From Vibrio crassostreae (lineage in GTDB: Bacteria; Pseudomonadota; Gammaproteobacteria; Enterobacterales; Vibrionaceae), in assembly GCF_024347415.1 (NCBI RefSeq), contig NZ_AP025477.1, positions 1,426,001 through 1,490,000 of the forward strand: a DNA stretch of 64,000 bases, in the 5' to 3' direction. Of this stretch, positions 18,397-29,607 are shown piece by piece (position 1 is the stretch's first letter; every line of letters begins with the position of its first letter). A program made the translations under genes and the position numbers. The notes below the pieces were generated by a model. The model did not search any database. It was not told the DNA's origin and saw nothing but the letters and a program-made list of their open reading frames with translations.

Positions 18397-19278
18397 TCAA
18401 AGGCTTAGCCTAGGCTGAATAAAATCGATAAACGCGGAGATACGTTTAGAGACGGAGGACGACTTGTAATAAACCGCATTGACTCGCTCTCGATCTGTGT
18501 CATTCAGTTTCAAATGTTCCAATAAAGGAATCAATCGCCCTTCAGCAATATCTTGCTGTACCATAAAGCCAGATAAACAAGCGATACCATTGCCTGCTAA
18601 TACCAATTGGCGCACAGTCTCACCGTTGCTTGCTGTCATGGTTGGTTCTACGAAGTTTTGGTTTGGCAGTGGCCAGTGATTCAACACCTTCGCGCCAGTA
18701 AAGCCCACTGTCTGATGCATTGATAACTCATCTGCATTTTGTGGTATGCCGCGTTTAGCCAGATAATCAGGTGACGCCACCATATAGAGGAGGCTCTTAC
18801 CTAATGGGCGGGCGTGGAGTGTGGAGTCCGTTAATTTTCCTATTCGTATGGCGACATCGGTTCGTTTCTCTATTAAATCCACAAACCCTTCATTTGAGGT
18901 CAGTTCAAGCTCAATATCAGGGTAAGCCTCATTAAACTCACCGACTATCGGCACTAACTGGTGGAACACAAATGGGCTAGCAGCATCGACTCGCAAACGT
19001 CCTTTTGGTAATTCACCGCGCGATACAATTTCCTCTTCAGCGCTTTGGATCATTTGCAGACCCAACCTAACAGAATCAACAAACTGTCGTCCCTCTTCCG
19101 TCAGTTCAACTCGACGAGTGGTCCTATTAAAGAGAGAAACGCCTAGCTGATTCTCAATTCGGCTGACGCTTCGTGATACACGAGCCACTTGAATATCGAG
19201 CGTCTGCGCCGCAGCAGAAAATCCACCGCTATCAACGACAGTAAGCATAATTTCTAAATCATCCGATCGCGTTAACAC
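18397..19278 (-). CDS. LysR-family regulator divergent from an MFS exporter
   Basis: LysR-type regulator of 293 residues, close in form to the DsdC/CrgA-like AaeR group. The HTH DLEIMLTVVDSGGFSAAAQ and VARSVSRIENQLGVSLFNRTTRRVELT cover residues 6-55. The effector domain starts GRLRVDAASPFVFHQLVP. It is divergent from the MFS gene at 19443 with 164 bases between, so it probably controls that exporter. Confidence 0.9.
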   Translation of the reverse strand: MLTRSDDLEIMLTVVDSGGFSAAAQTLDIQVARVSRSVSRIENQLGVSLFNRTTRRVELTEEGRQFVDSVRLGLQMIQSAEEEIVSRGELPKGRLRVDAASPFVFHQLVPIVGEFNEAYPDIELELTSNEGFVDLIEKRTDVAIRIGKLTDSTLHARPLGKSLLYMVASPDYLAKRGIPQNADELSMHQTVGFTGAKVLNHWPLPNQNFVEPTMTASNGETVRQLVLAGNGIACLSGFMVQQDIAEGRLIPLLEHLKLNDTDRERVNAVYYKSSSVSKRISAFIDFIQPRLSL

Positions 19279-19442
19279 GGGAATCTCCTAAGCCAAGAAC
19301 AACACAACTATTGCATTTATAACAAAAGTAATTTGTTAATCACACTATTTTTGGCAAAGGATATTTCTCTCATAATCCTCGCCAACAAAACGAGCCAAGA
19401 AATAAGCTCCACTTTTAAGAATCACCTTTGAGAGAAATAATT

Positions 19443-20630
19443 ATGCCTCTAGCTTTACTTGCACTGACGCTCAGCGCCTTTGCCATAGGAACCACAGAAT
19501 TTGTCATCGTCGGTTTAATTCCGACCATGGCAACCGACTTAAATGTATCACTGCCATCAGCAGGCCTGTTAGTTAGCCTTTACGCACTAGGTGTTGCTGT
19601 CGGTGCACCTGTCCTTACTGCGCTCACCGGTAAATGGAACCGCAAACTGGTACTGCTCAGCGTGATGTCTCTGTTTGTTGTCGGTAACTTACTGGCATGG
19701 CAGGCTCCGGGATACAACACTCTTATTGCTGCGCGTATATTAACGGGTTTGGCTCATGGTGTGTTCTTCTCGATCGGCTCAACCATCGCGACTGGATTGG
19801 TGGCCAAAGAGAAAGCCGCGAGTGCGATTGCGATTATGTTTACAGGACTTACAGTAGCGCTCGTGACTGGCGTACCACTAGGTACTTACATAGGTCAAAC
19901 TTTTGGCTGGCAAGCGACCTTCTTGATCGTTGCTCTACTAGGCTTAATCGCTTTGATTGGTAGTGCACTGTTAGTACCTAACAACCTAAAACAACCACCA
20001 GCGGCTAAGTTATCAGCTCAACTAAAAGTTCTGACTCAACCAAGACTGTTATTGGTTTATGCAATCACAGCACTGGGATATGGCGGCACATTTACCGCGT
20101 TTACGTTCCTTGCTCCGATCCTAGAAAATGTGTCTGGTTTCGACTCAAGCGCAATCAGCCTAATCATGTTGGTCTACGGTGTTTCAGTCGCGGTAGGTAA
20201 CATCTGGGGTGGTAAGATGGCCGACAAAATGGGGCCAATCAAAGCGCTGACGGTCATCTTCTCTGGTCTAGCCGCTATATTGGTAGTCTTCAACTTTACC
20301 GCAGTTAACCCATACGCATCAGTGGCTACCATTTTGGTGTGGGGTGCTTTTGCCTTCGGTAACGTTCCAGGCTTGCAAGTCTACGTGGTTAAGCTGGCAG
20401 AGAAATACACGCCAGATGCAGTCGACGTAGCATCAGGCTTAAACATTGCAGCCTTCAACGTAGGCATCGCACTTGGCTCTTGGGGCGGCGGTATTATTGT
20501 TGCAGAGTCAGGCTTAATGAACACACCTTGGATTGGCGCTGTGATCGTCTTAGTCGCACTAGCACTGACTCGATTCAGTGGTCTGCTAGACAAGAAACAG
20601 ACTCCGCAAGTCGCTGCATCTAACGTCTAA
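19443..20630 (+). CDS. MFS transporter, DHA1 (AraJ/YdhP-like) efflux family
   Basis: Major facilitator protein of 395 residues with 12 predicted membrane helices. It starts MPLALLALTLSAFAIGTTEFV, the hallmark opening of the AraJ/YdhP/PbuE efflux group, and has the loop 2-3 motif GKWNRKLVL and ARILTGLAHGVFFSIG. I choose the ATG at 19443, with gagag upstream, over a TTG five codons earlier. Predicted to export a small molecule; substrate unknown. Divergent LysR gene is the likely regulator. Confidence 0.9.
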   Translation: MPLALLALTLSAFAIGTTEFVIVGLIPTMATDLNVSLPSAGLLVSLYALGVAVGAPVLTALTGKWNRKLVLLSVMSLFVVGNLLAWQAPGYNTLIAARILTGLAHGVFFSIGSTIATGLVAKEKAASAIAIMFTGLTVALVTGVPLGTYIGQTFGWQATFLIVALLGLIALIGSALLVPNNLKQPPAAKLSAQLKVLTQPRLLLVYAITALGYGGTFTAFTFLAPILENVSGFDSSAISLIMLVYGVSVAVGNIWGGKMADKMGPIKALTVIFSGLAAILVVFNFTAVNPYASVATILVWGAFAFGNVPGLQVYVVKLAEKYTPDAVDVASGLNIAAFNVGIALGSWGGGIIVAESGLMNTPWIGAVIVLVALALTRFSGLLDKKQTPQVAASNV

Positions 20631-20652
20631 TATTTTAGAAGAGTTAGAAACA

Positions 20653-20682
20653 ACAAAGCCCGAATCTAGGTTCAGGCTTTGT
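20653..20682. terminator. Bidirectional terminator, MFS/acetyltransferase
   Basis: Stem acaaagcc / ggctttgt extended by a further 3 bp past one mismatch, with loop tctagg, between convergent genes. Confidence 0.8.
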
Positions 20683-20690
20683 CTATTTCA

Positions 20691-21251
20691 TTATTCGTTA
20701 TCAATCGGCTTTAATACTCGACATGGGTTACCCACCGCAACCACATTGTCTGGAACATCTTTGGTCACAACACTACCCGCACCGATAACACTGTTCTTAC
20801 CAATGTTCACACCTGGGCAAATGATCACGCCCGCACCAATCCAAGCATTGTCACCAATGGTAATTGGGGTACCGAACTCAACGCCTTCGTCGACACGACT
20901 CTTCACATCCAATGGGTGACCTGCCGTGAGCACTTGTACATTCGGAGCGAACAGCACATTGTCACCAATAGTTACTTCCGCGACATCCAAAATCACACAG
21001 TTAAAGTTGGCGTAAAAGTTCTTACCCGGTTTGATGTTTGAGCCGTAGTCACAACGAAATGGCGGCTCTAAATACGTGCCTTCAGAATCAGGGATCAAGG
21101 TGTCAATTGCAGAACGCCATTCGTCACTGTCTGGAATACTGTTGTTAAGCTTTTGAAGAACCTTACGACACTCGATTCGCTCCGCGTACAGTTCTTCATC
21201 CCAAGCAAGGTAAGGCTCACCTGCCAACATCTTCTGTTTTTCTGTTTTCAC
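20691..21251 (-). CDS. Maltose/galactoside O-acetyltransferase-like enzyme
   Basis: Acetyl-CoA-dependent sugar O-acetyltransferase of 186 residues with a left-handed beta-helix. The N-terminal MLAGEPYLAWDEEL domain is typical of Maa/LacA/NodL proteins. Hexapeptide repeats run from about residue 75 to 170 (for example IGDNVLFAPNVQVLTAGHP with the catalytic His, GDNAWIGAGVIICPGVNIGKNSVIGAGSVVTKDVP). Length fits Maa (183). It acts in the cytoplasm on a sugar hydroxyl. It ends close to a bidirectional terminator and is not in an obvious operon. A second, diverged homologue is at 53688-54281. Confidence 0.9.
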   Translation of the reverse strand: MKTEKQKMLAGEPYLAWDEELYAERIECRKVLQKLNNSIPDSDEWRSAIDTLIPDSEGTYLEPPFRCDYGSNIKPGKNFYANFNCVILDVAEVTIGDNVLFAPNVQVLTAGHPLDVKSRVDEGVEFGTPITIGDNAWIGAGVIICPGVNIGKNSVIGAGSVVTKDVPDNVVAVGNPCRVLKPIDNE

Positions 21252-21500
21252 GTTATTTACCTATTTCCACACTACTTACCCAGTAATGGTCAATACATCG
21301 ACCAAAAACGCAATATCGCATATCTTTCCCTCTCACAATAAGAGCGGTTTTAAGAGTCTTACGGAGATGCGCTTCCTGTCACGATTTGTAGTGAACGACC
21401 CATTAAAATTGATGTACAACAAACGAAACACATATATGACACCAATAAAAAAGCTTTTGTTATTTAGCAAAGGCCAGTATGAAATTGATGTGTTTTTCGT

Positions 21501-22499
21501 TTAGGTACGCTGAGCAACTGAATCCCGAATTACAAGGCTGCCGGTGGTGTTGATGGCACCTGCTTGTTCCCAGTCTCCAACGATTTGCAGAATCGCTTTT
21601 TGCGTCATCTGCTCCAGCGGTACGCTGACAGAGGTTAAGCTTGGTGTTAAAAACTCACCCACTTTGCTGTTATCAAAACCGACGATAGAGATATCTTGAG
21701 GTAATGAATACCCTAGCTCCGTTAACGCCTTAATCGCGCCAATCGCCATGTCATCGTTTTCCGACAGAATCGCAGTGAAGCTTGCCTTGCTTTCCACTAA
21801 AGCTTGCGCGGCACGGTAACCACTCTCCATCGTCCAATCGCCTTGAACCACACTAGACTCGTTCAGCTCAATGCCATGCTTAGTGAGCACATCTTGATAG
21901 GCTTGATAACGTTGCTCATCGGTCGACGACCCTGCTTTACCACGGATCACCGCAATCTCTGTATGTCCCTGCTCGATGATGTGTTCAACCATCAAACAAG
22001 CACTTTGATAATGATCGGTAGTGATAGCATGCTCAGGCTTCGAAGGCATTTTCCGGTTGAGTACCAAAATCGATGTATCCGTGCTTTCGATGATCTGAGC
22101 GATCTCGCTTTCCGTTAAACATTGCGGATAAATGATGATGCCGGCGCATTTCATATCGAGCAGGAAATTGATCGCCTTTCTTTCGTCTTCAGCACTGTGT
22201 TTGCCATCGGTGATCACCAATTGGTGATTCGATTTTTCACTGTAAGAAGCCGCGTGGTACATCAAAGAAGAGAAGTAAGGACCGTTGAACAGCTCATTGG
22301 TGATCACAAAGCCGATAAAGTTGGTCTTCTTGGTCGCCAATTGCTGAGCTAACAAGTTTGGTCGATAACCCGTTTCTTGAATCGCATCAAATACCTTTTT
22401 CACCACATCTGGGCGCACAATATTCTTGCCGTTTAAGACACGAGAAACCGTCGACTTAGATACCCCTGCGCGGTTCGCGACATCAAGCATTGTGACCAT
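21501..22499 (-). CDS. ascG: LacI-family repressor, AscG-like
   Basis: LacI/GalR-type regulator of 332 residues. The N-terminal HTH is TMLDVANRAGVSKSTVSRVLNGK followed by the hinge, and a periplasmic-binding-like domain. The start at 22499 is set by the aaggaaaag sequence 8-10 bases upstream; an upstream ATG (22535) would add 12 residues not found in the family. It is on the same strand as, and downstream of, the 6-phospho-beta-glucosidase gene (110-base gap). Two LacI-type operators lie upstream of that gene. The pair matches E. coli AscG/AscB; the gene name is by context and similarity of form. Confidence 0.8.
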   Translation of the reverse strand: MVTMLDVANRAGVSKSTVSRVLNGKNIVRPDVVKKVFDAIQETGYRPNLLAQQLATKKTNFIGFVITNELFNGPYFSSLMYHAASYSEKSNHQLVITDGKHSAEDERKAINFLLDMKCAGIIIYPQCLTESEIAQIIESTDTSILVLNRKMPSKPEHAITTDHYQSACLMVEHIIEQGHTEIAVIRGKAGSSTDEQRYQAYQDVLTKHGIELNESSVVQGDWTMESGYRAAQALVESKASFTAILSENDDMAIGAIKALTELGYSLPQDISIVGFDNSKVGEFLTPSLTSVSVPLEQMTQKAILQIVGDWEQAGAINTTGSLVIRDSVAQRT

Positions 22500-22609
22500 T
22501 TGCTTCTTTTCCTTATATAAAAAATTAGCCGACATAAGCCGACTAATTTAATGCTAGTTCATATTGCGCGTATCTTTATATTACGTAGAACGACGCAGTA
22601 AGAGGCATT

Positions 22610-24067
<1,458 letters not shown>

Positions 24068-24110
24068 TTATTCGTGAAAAAGATCGGAACTAGAACGCCA
24101 ATCGCAGCTC

Positions 24111-24158
24111 TGAAACCGATTTCAATAAAAGAAATGATACAGATTGAAACCGGTTTCA
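24111..24158. promoter_or_regulatory. Two LacI/AscG-type operators upstream of ascB
   Basis: tgaaaccgatttca (24111-24124) and the perfect palindrome tgaaaccggtttca (24145-24158) lie 34 bases centre to centre, 62-109 bases upstream of the 6-phospho-beta-glucosidase start. Both fit LacI-family operators of the TGAAACCGGTTTCA type used by AscG-like regulators. Spacing of about three helical turns allows cooperative binding. Confidence 0.8.
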
Positions 24159-24218
24159 GCAATGCCTTTTAGAGCTTTTTTGATCGAACTACAGACTAAT
24201 CAAAAGTCAGCGTTACGA

Positions 24219-24743
24219 TCAATGCTGCTCAAAATACTGGTCGTGTTGTGATTTAGCCGATTGGTCTTGAGTGCCAGGATAGAACTGTACGAGCGTTTGA
24301 TCGGCTAAAGTGAGGTGAATCCAACCCTCTTTGACTTTCAGCCAATTAGTGCCGCTTGTCTCATAGACGATAGGAAAGCTACCCCAACCTGATTCTGATA
24401 CCTGCAACTCTTGAAAACGGTCAATTGGAGTGAGTTTATTGCTGTTGAAATCAGCATTAGAGTAAACCAGCAGAGGCTCGATAGCATCGGTTGGCTTAAA
24501 CGTATAACAACTGATAGAGGCTGAAGTGCGATCAAACCATTGGTAAGGCTGCGCGCCGGTTAAATCATAAACGGTGCAGTCATTGAACTTAATGGCCCAC
24601 TCTTGGTGAGCTTTAAAGCCGAGATAGCCTATTGGCTGTAATGGTTCAGGCTGAAAGTCAGTCTCTGGCTCATAGACCGGTTCTGAGGTAGTACATCCCA
24701 TAAGCCCAAGACTAAAAAGGAAAGTCACAGTACGCTTCATCAT
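24219..24743 (-). CDS. Hypothetical lipoprotein
   Basis: Protein of 174 residues with a lipoprotein signal peptide (MKRTVTFLFSLGLMGC, lipobox LMGC, Cys17 of the ORF). The mature part has two Cys (about positions 56 and 79) that could form a disulfide, and an SH3-like stretch (ESGWGSFPIVYETSGTNWLKVKEGWIHL). No catalytic motif is seen. I do not recognise the family. It is a single gene between the GH1 gene and the VOC gene, all on the minus strand, with no clear link. Confidence 0.65.
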   Translation of the reverse strand: MMKRTVTFLFSLGLMGCTTSEPVYEPETDFQPEPLQPIGYLGFKAHQEWAIKFNDCTVYDLTGAQPYQWFDRTSASISCYTFKPTDAIEPLLVYSNADFNSNKLTPIDRFQELQVSESGWGSFPIVYETSGTNWLKVKEGWIHLTLADQTLVQFYPGTQDQSAKSQHDQYFEQH

Positions 24744-24794
24744 TGTAATACCTCAGTTCCGTTAATAGATAAGTAACCCAATTAAGTCTCTATA

Positions 24795-25184
24795 TTAAAC
24801 GGTAAGTTCTAAGCGATTACCATCAGGATCGAGCACACAACTCTCATAATAGCCATCACCTGTTCTTCTTGGGCCGTCTAAGCGCTCATAACCGTTTTCA
24901 ACCAAACGCTGAGTCAGTTCATCAACCGCTTGTTCCGAGCCTAATGAAATCGCCATATGAATGAAGCCTGTGAACTGGTCATAAATGTCATCTTTCGATT
25001 CAGGCACAGAATCCATTTCCATGATCTCTAAACGACTTCCAGTTTCGAAAGACAGGAAGTATGAAGAGAAACCTTTGGTTGGGTTGTGATATTTTGAGTT
25101 TGATGTTGCGCCGAAATAGTCTTCATAAAATCGTTTCAGCACTTCGAGTTGTTTGGTCCAAATCGCGATATGTTCGATCTTCAT
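24795..25184 (-). CDS. VOC-family protein (glyoxalase/bleomycin-resistance fold)
   Basis: Protein of 129 residues with the two-beta-alpha-beta-beta-beta modules of the vicinal oxygen chelate fold: KIEHIAIWTKQLEVLKRFYEDYFG at the N-terminus (His metal ligand) and YYESCVLDPDGNRLEL at the C-terminus (Glu ligand). Length fits the single-chain dimeric enzymes. The substrate cannot be told; it may be a glyoxalase I-like lyase or a resistance protein. Start set to the ATG before KIEHIA. Confidence 0.85.
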   Translation of the reverse strand: MKIEHIAIWTKQLEVLKRFYEDYFGATSNSKYHNPTKGFSSYFLSFETGSRLEIMEMDSVPESKDDIYDQFTGFIHMAISLGSEQAVDELTQRLVENGYERLDGPRRTGDGYYESCVLDPDGNRLELTV

Positions 25185-25393
25185 TTTTATCACCTAATGT
25201 TTACGTATGACACTAGATTACTCGCCAAATAAGGAAGGATAAACAGAACAGAATTCATCAAAGATGTTCCTATTTAAGGATCGGTTGAATTATCAAAATA
25301 ACAACAATTAGCTGCACAGTATTAACATCTAAGTTTGTGTAATACATAGCTTTGATCCATAGTCGGGTTTTTACACATTCTGAGATTTACACT

Positions 25394-26293
25394 GTGAGCT
25401 TTTTAAAACTGATCATGCTAGCTGCAATATGGGGAGGCTCGTTCCTTTTCATGAGAATTGCCGCGAATCCATTGGGCCCAGCGGTGTTGATTGAAGCTCG
25501 AGTGCTGTGCGCTGCCGTCACTCTACTCTTGGTTTCTTTTTACCTGAAAAGGAAGCTTTCTTTTAATGCCCATGCGAAGCACTTTTTCATTCTTGGCTTG
25601 TTCAATACAGCGCTTCCTTTTTTGTTTTTCGCTTATGCCGCACAGACACTGAACGCCTCGACACTTGCTATCTTGAACTCAACCGCGCCAATATGGGCGG
25701 CAATCATTGGTGCGATATGGACAAAAACAACACTCGAGGCGAGAGTTCTACTAGGACTTGGGATTGGAGTAACAGGAGTTGGCGTGTTAGTCGGCTGGGA
25801 TGCGATGAATATTGGCCAAGAAGCTATACTTCCTATTTTTGCTGCGGTGATGGCGGCCTTTAGTTACGGAATAGCGTCAAACTATACCAAACAAGCACCT
25901 AAAGTTGAGGCATTCAATAATGCTCATGGCAGCATGTGGGCGGCTGTATTAATCGTATTACCATTTGTGTTCTTCATGCCAATGCAAGAAGCACCCAATC
26001 TCACCATTACCATGTCGGTCATCTTGTTGGGCGCTGTTTGTACTGGATTAGCGTACCTACTTTATTTCAACCTCATCAATGAACTTGGTGCGCCTTCGGC
26101 TCTATCCGTCACCTTCTTGATTCCTGTTTTTGGCATCTTATGGGGCAACCTTTTCTTAGATGAAGCGATTGGTATCAACACAGTGGTTGGTTCAATTCTT
26201 GTTATCACCGGCACTATGTTAGTAACCGGAATGACGCCGTCTAAGATGATAGAGGGCGCCAAACAGAAACGAGCAGCAAGAGCGGCTCGTTAG
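25394..26293 (+). CDS. EamA/DMT-family transporter
   Basis: Inner-membrane drug/metabolite transporter of about 299 residues with two EamA repeats and 10 predicted helices. It has LIMLAAIWGGSFLFMRIAANPLGP in helix 1 and LAYLLYFNLINELGAPSALSVTFLIPVFGILWG in the second repeat. A GTG at 25394 is the likely start; the 14 codons before it are not hydrophobic. The gene ends with 4 bases of overlap with the convergent LysR gene. RhaT/YedA-like exporters of amino acids or metabolites are the nearest role. Confidence 0.87.
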   Translation: MSFLKLIMLAAIWGGSFLFMRIAANPLGPAVLIEARVLCAAVTLLLVSFYLKRKLSFNAHAKHFFILGLFNTALPFLFFAYAAQTLNASTLAILNSTAPIWAAIIGAIWTKTTLEARVLLGLGIGVTGVGVLVGWDAMNIGQEAILPIFAAVMAAFSYGIASNYTKQAPKVEAFNNAHGSMWAAVLIVLPFVFFMPMQEAPNLTITMSVILLGAVCTGLAYLLYFNLINELGAPSALSVTFLIPVFGILWGNLFLDEAIGINTVVGSILVITGTMLVTGMTPSKMIEGAKQKRAARAAR

Positions 26294-27192
26294 TCGGCCA
26301 TGTATTGTTGAATCCTGTTTCTCAACCACTGATGAGCAGGATTCAAATCGGTTCTCTTATGCCAAATCATATACTGCTTCATGGGCAAGACCTCGAAAGG
26401 CTGGTCGAGCACTTGCAGTTGGAATCGCTCCGCAAACTGATTAGCAAAATCACGAGACGTGCTACCAACACAGTCGGAACCAGAGACCAACACACACATC
26501 GTCATCAATGAATCACATTCGGAACTGACTTTTCGTTGCTGTATCGGGCTTTTTGTAAAGTAATCCGCGGTATAAAGGCGAGAGCGACGCATTCTGAAGG
26601 TGATGTGCTTCTCATGATAGTACTGCTCTTCCGTTACCGAACCATCAATCCTTGGGTGCCCTTTCTTGGCGATCAATACGAGCTCATCTTCGATCACTTG
26701 CTGGTTCATATAACCATTCACTTGTGGGTAGTGGATATCGATCGCCAAGTCGGCTTGTTGCATGCTCAAACTCTGCAGAAGATCTTCTTCATTACTTGGC
26801 ACCATATTGAATTCGATTGAGATATTTCCCAGCGTTTCATCTTGCTCGACAAGGGGCTGAAGCTTGGTTAAACCGATCTCATTCACTAGAAGTCTGAATA
26901 CATGATGCTGCTGGTTATCGAATTGCTTTAAAGTACTGACTGCGCTGGTTATCCCCTCGAGTGCGGGTTCGACTCGGCTTGCCAGTTGCACCGCAGCGTT
27001 AGTCGGAATGATCCCTCGACCTTCACGAATAAACAGGTCAGTATCAAGCTGAGATTGGAGTCGCTTCAATGCACCACTCACTCCTGGCTGAGTCATACCC
27101 AGTGATTCCGATGCTAAGGTAATCGACTTTAATCGGTATACTTCCAAAAACACGCTCAGTAAATTCAGGTCTAACTTTTCAACATCACTCAC
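26290..27192 (-). CDS. LysR-family regulator divergent from the alkylsulfatase gene
   Basis: LysR-type regulator of about 300 residues. The HTH region KLDLNLLSVFLEVYRLKSITLAS and MTQPGVSGALKRLQSQLDTDLFIREGRG covers residues 5-55. The start is ambiguous: a GTG at 27192 has ggagag 7 bases before it, and an ATG at 27222 adds 10 residues. It is divergent from the sdsA-like gene with 188 bases between, so it is the likely regulator of alkylsulfatase expression. Confidence 0.88.
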   Translation of the reverse strand: MSDVEKLDLNLLSVFLEVYRLKSITLASESLGMTQPGVSGALKRLQSQLDTDLFIREGRGIIPTNAAVQLASRVEPALEGITSAVSTLKQFDNQQHHVFRLLVNEIGLTKLQPLVEQDETLGNISIEFNMVPSNEEDLLQSLSMQQADLAIDIHYPQVNGYMNQQVIEDELVLIAKKGHPRIDGSVTEEQYYHEKHITFRMRRSRLYTADYFTKSPIQQRKVSSECDSLMTMCVLVSGSDCVGSTSRDFANQFAERFQLQVLDQPFEVLPMKQYMIWHKRTDLNPAHQWLRNRIQQYMAD

Positions 27193-27380
27193 AATCACTC
27201 TCCATGTTAGGTGTGGTCGCATCGAGCCTACGACGAGCTTTTGACTTCAAAATGTCACTCTTAAGCATACAACACATAACCATTCGTGATGTGTTAAATA
27301 AAGCTTACTTTATTTTTTGCTATATGTCTTATTCCTATAATCGCCTCAACGAAACAAAATTCTGAAATGAAGAGGCTCTT

Positions 27381-29453
27381 ATGAAAACTTCTCGCACGTT
27401 CAAAAATGCATCATTGTTCCTAGCTATTTCTCTCGCATTCCCTGCGGTTGCAGCCAATCATGAGCATGCACACTTCAGCGAAATTGGCGACCAAGGTGGC
27501 AAAAGCGCAACCGAGATGACCACTAAAGCAAACCAAGAGTTCGCAAAAACACTTAACTTTGCCGACACTCGTGCTTTTGAGAATAACAACAAGGGACTGA
27601 TTGCTAGCTTTGATCAAGAGACGGGCGACATCATCCGTAACAGCTTTAACTTCATCGATCCAAGTGTTAATAACGCAGACCAAGCACCTGATTCGGTAAA
27701 CCCTTCACTTTGGCGCCAAGCGGTATTAAACCAAGCGGCTGAAGGTTTATATGAAGTTGTTCCGGGTAAAGTATACCAAGTTCGTGGTGCGGATTTAGCG
27801 TCTATCTCTTTCATTCGTAGTGACAGTGGTTGGATTGCTTACGACGTTCTTCTTACCAAAGAAGCAGCAGCTAAAGCTCTTAAATTTTTCCAGAAAAACG
27901 TACCTGATGGCGGTGAACTGCCAGTCGTTGCAATGGTTTACTCTCACTCTCACGCTGACCACTTTGGTGGCGCGAGAGCAATCAAAGATGCATACCCAGA
28001 TGTAAAAGTGTACGGTTCGAAAAACATCACTAAAGAAATCGTAGATGAGAACGTATTGGCGGGTAATGCAATGTCTCGTCGTACCGCTTATCAGTACGGT
28101 GCAACGTTGAACCGACACAAGCACGGTATTGTAGATGCGGCGCTGTCTAAAGGTCTATCAACAGGTAGCATTACTTACGTACTGCCAGACTACGAGCTAA
28201 ACCATAACGAAGAGATTGAAACTCTGGTTATTGATGGCCTAGAAATGCAATTCATGGATGCATCTGGGACGGAAGCAGCCTCTGAGATGGTGACTTATAT
28301 CCCGAGTATGAAAGCACTTTGGACTGGTGAACTGACTTACCAAGGCATGCACAACCTGTACACACTGCGTGGTGCAAAAGTACGTGATGGCTTGAAGTGG
28401 TCGAAGAAGATCAACGAAATGTTGGTGACATGGGGCGAAGAAACTGAGGTGTTATTCGCCTCCCACTCAGCTCCAGTTTGGGGTGAAGAAGAGATTTCTG
28501 ACTACTTAAAAATGCAACGTGATGCTTACGGTTTTACTCATAACCAAACGCTTCGCTTAGCGAATAACGGTGTGGTTCTGCAAGACATCGGTGATGCGAT
28601 TTACGAAGTAATGCCAGACAGCATTCAGCAGACTTGGCACACAAACGGCTACCACGGTACTTATTCTCACAACGCTCGCGCTGTGTACAACATGTATCTT
28701 GGTTACTTCGATATGAACCCGGCGAACCTAAACCCATTACCAATCGAGCCAGAATCGGTGAAGTTTGTTGAGTACATGGGCGGCAGCGATGCTGTGATTG
28801 AAAAAGCGCAACAAGATTTCCAAGAAGGTGAATACCGCTTCGTTGCAACCGCATTGAATAAGGTGATTCAAGCAGAACCAGATAACAAAGTTGCACGTGG
28901 CCTATTGGCAGATACTTACGAGCAATTGGGTTATCAATCAGAAGGTGCAGGTTGGAGAAACATCTACCTAACGGGCGCTCAAGAGCTTCGCATTGGCACT
29001 CAGCCGGGCGCACCAAAAACGGCATCTCCGGACGTGTTAGCGAACATGACGATTGAAAACCTACTCGATTACTTAGCAGTAAAAGTGGATTCTCTAAAAG
29101 CACAAGAAACACCATTTACATTGAATATTCAGCTACCAGATGTGCAAGAGTTCTACTACGTTGAGATGTCTAACGGTAACCTGAATAACATTCAAGTAAG
29201 CGAGCTACAAGACGCTGAAACGACACTGATCATCAATAAGTCTGACGTGTCTGATATCGTGCTTAAGAAAACAAGCCTTGGAAAACTGTTAGAAGACGGA
29301 CAAGCAGGCGTGAAAGGTGACAAATCATCTCTGAACAAACTGTTGTCTTCCCTGACTGAAGCTGACACCTCATTTGAGATTGTGCCGCGTCCAAACAAAG
29401 GTGAAGAAGTTGATGCAGAGCTATACCAAGATTCAGCGGTACACGCTCATTAA
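27381..29453 (+). CDS. SdsA-type alkyl sulfatase (metallo-beta-lactamase fold)
   Basis: Exported class III alkylsulfatase of 690 residues, related to Pseudomonas SdsA1 and E. coli YjcS. After a signal peptide (cleavage after AVAA) comes the MBL domain with the zinc motif HSHADHFGG (His189, His191, Asp193, His194), then Glu and His ligands in DASGTEAASEMVTYIP and ASHSAPVWG. A helical dimerisation domain follows (about 440-550), and a C-terminal SCP2-like domain that holds alkyl chains. It hydrolyses primary alkyl sulfates such as SDS to alcohols and sulfate, with two zinc ions and no formylglycine. It is controlled from the divergent LysR gene and closed by a terminator. Confidence 0.92.
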   Translation: MKTSRTFKNASLFLAISLAFPAVAANHEHAHFSEIGDQGGKSATEMTTKANQEFAKTLNFADTRAFENNNKGLIASFDQETGDIIRNSFNFIDPSVNNADQAPDSVNPSLWRQAVLNQAAEGLYEVVPGKVYQVRGADLASISFIRSDSGWIAYDVLLTKEAAAKALKFFQKNVPDGGELPVVAMVYSHSHADHFGGARAIKDAYPDVKVYGSKNITKEIVDENVLAGNAMSRRTAYQYGATLNRHKHGIVDAALSKGLSTGSITYVLPDYELNHNEEIETLVIDGLEMQFMDASGTEAASEMVTYIPSMKALWTGELTYQGMHNLYTLRGAKVRDGLKWSKKINEMLVTWGEETEVLFASHSAPVWGEEEISDYLKMQRDAYGFTHNQTLRLANNGVVLQDIGDAIYEVMPDSIQQTWHTNGYHGTYSHNARAVYNMYLGYFDMNPANLNPLPIEPESVKFVEYMGGSDAVIEKAQQDFQEGEYRFVATALNKVIQAEPDNKVARGLLADTYEQLGYQSEGAGWRNIYLTGAQELRIGTQPGAPKTASPDVLANMTIENLLDYLAVKVDSLKAQETPFTLNIQLPDVQEFYYVEMSNGNLNNIQVSELQDAETTLIINKSDVSDIVLKKTSLGKLLEDGQAGVKGDKSSLNKLLSSLTEADTSFEIVPRPNKGEEVDAELYQDSAVHAH

Positions 29454-29514
29454 GCGATAAAAACTATAACAACGTCAAACAAAGCCTAAAAAGGCAAGAT
29501 GGCTATTAACGATA

Positions 29515-29545
29515 AAGCCTCAACCGATTCGATTGGTTGAGGCTT
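29515..29545 (+). terminator. Terminator of the sdsA-like gene
   Basis: Perfect 11-bp stem aagcctcaacc / ggttgaggctt with a 9-base loop, followed by atttc, 61 bases past the stop. Confidence 0.85.
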
Positions 29546-29585
29546 ATTTCGTTATTCAAAGTGAACAAGGTACGCCTAGAAAAGA

Positions 29586-29607
29586 AAAGCCGCTAAGTAG
29601 CGGCTTT
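29586..29607. terminator. Second hairpin after the sdsA-like gene
   Basis: Perfect 9-bp stem aaagccgct / agcggcttt with a 4-base loop, T-flanked; could be a minus-strand or backup terminator. Confidence 0.6.

Noticed and set aside
21286..21504. 72-codon plus-strand open frame between the acetyltransferase and ascG genes
   Set aside because: No ribosome-binding site, no recognisable motif, composition like non-coding AT-rich DNA, and it overlaps the end of the LacI gene.
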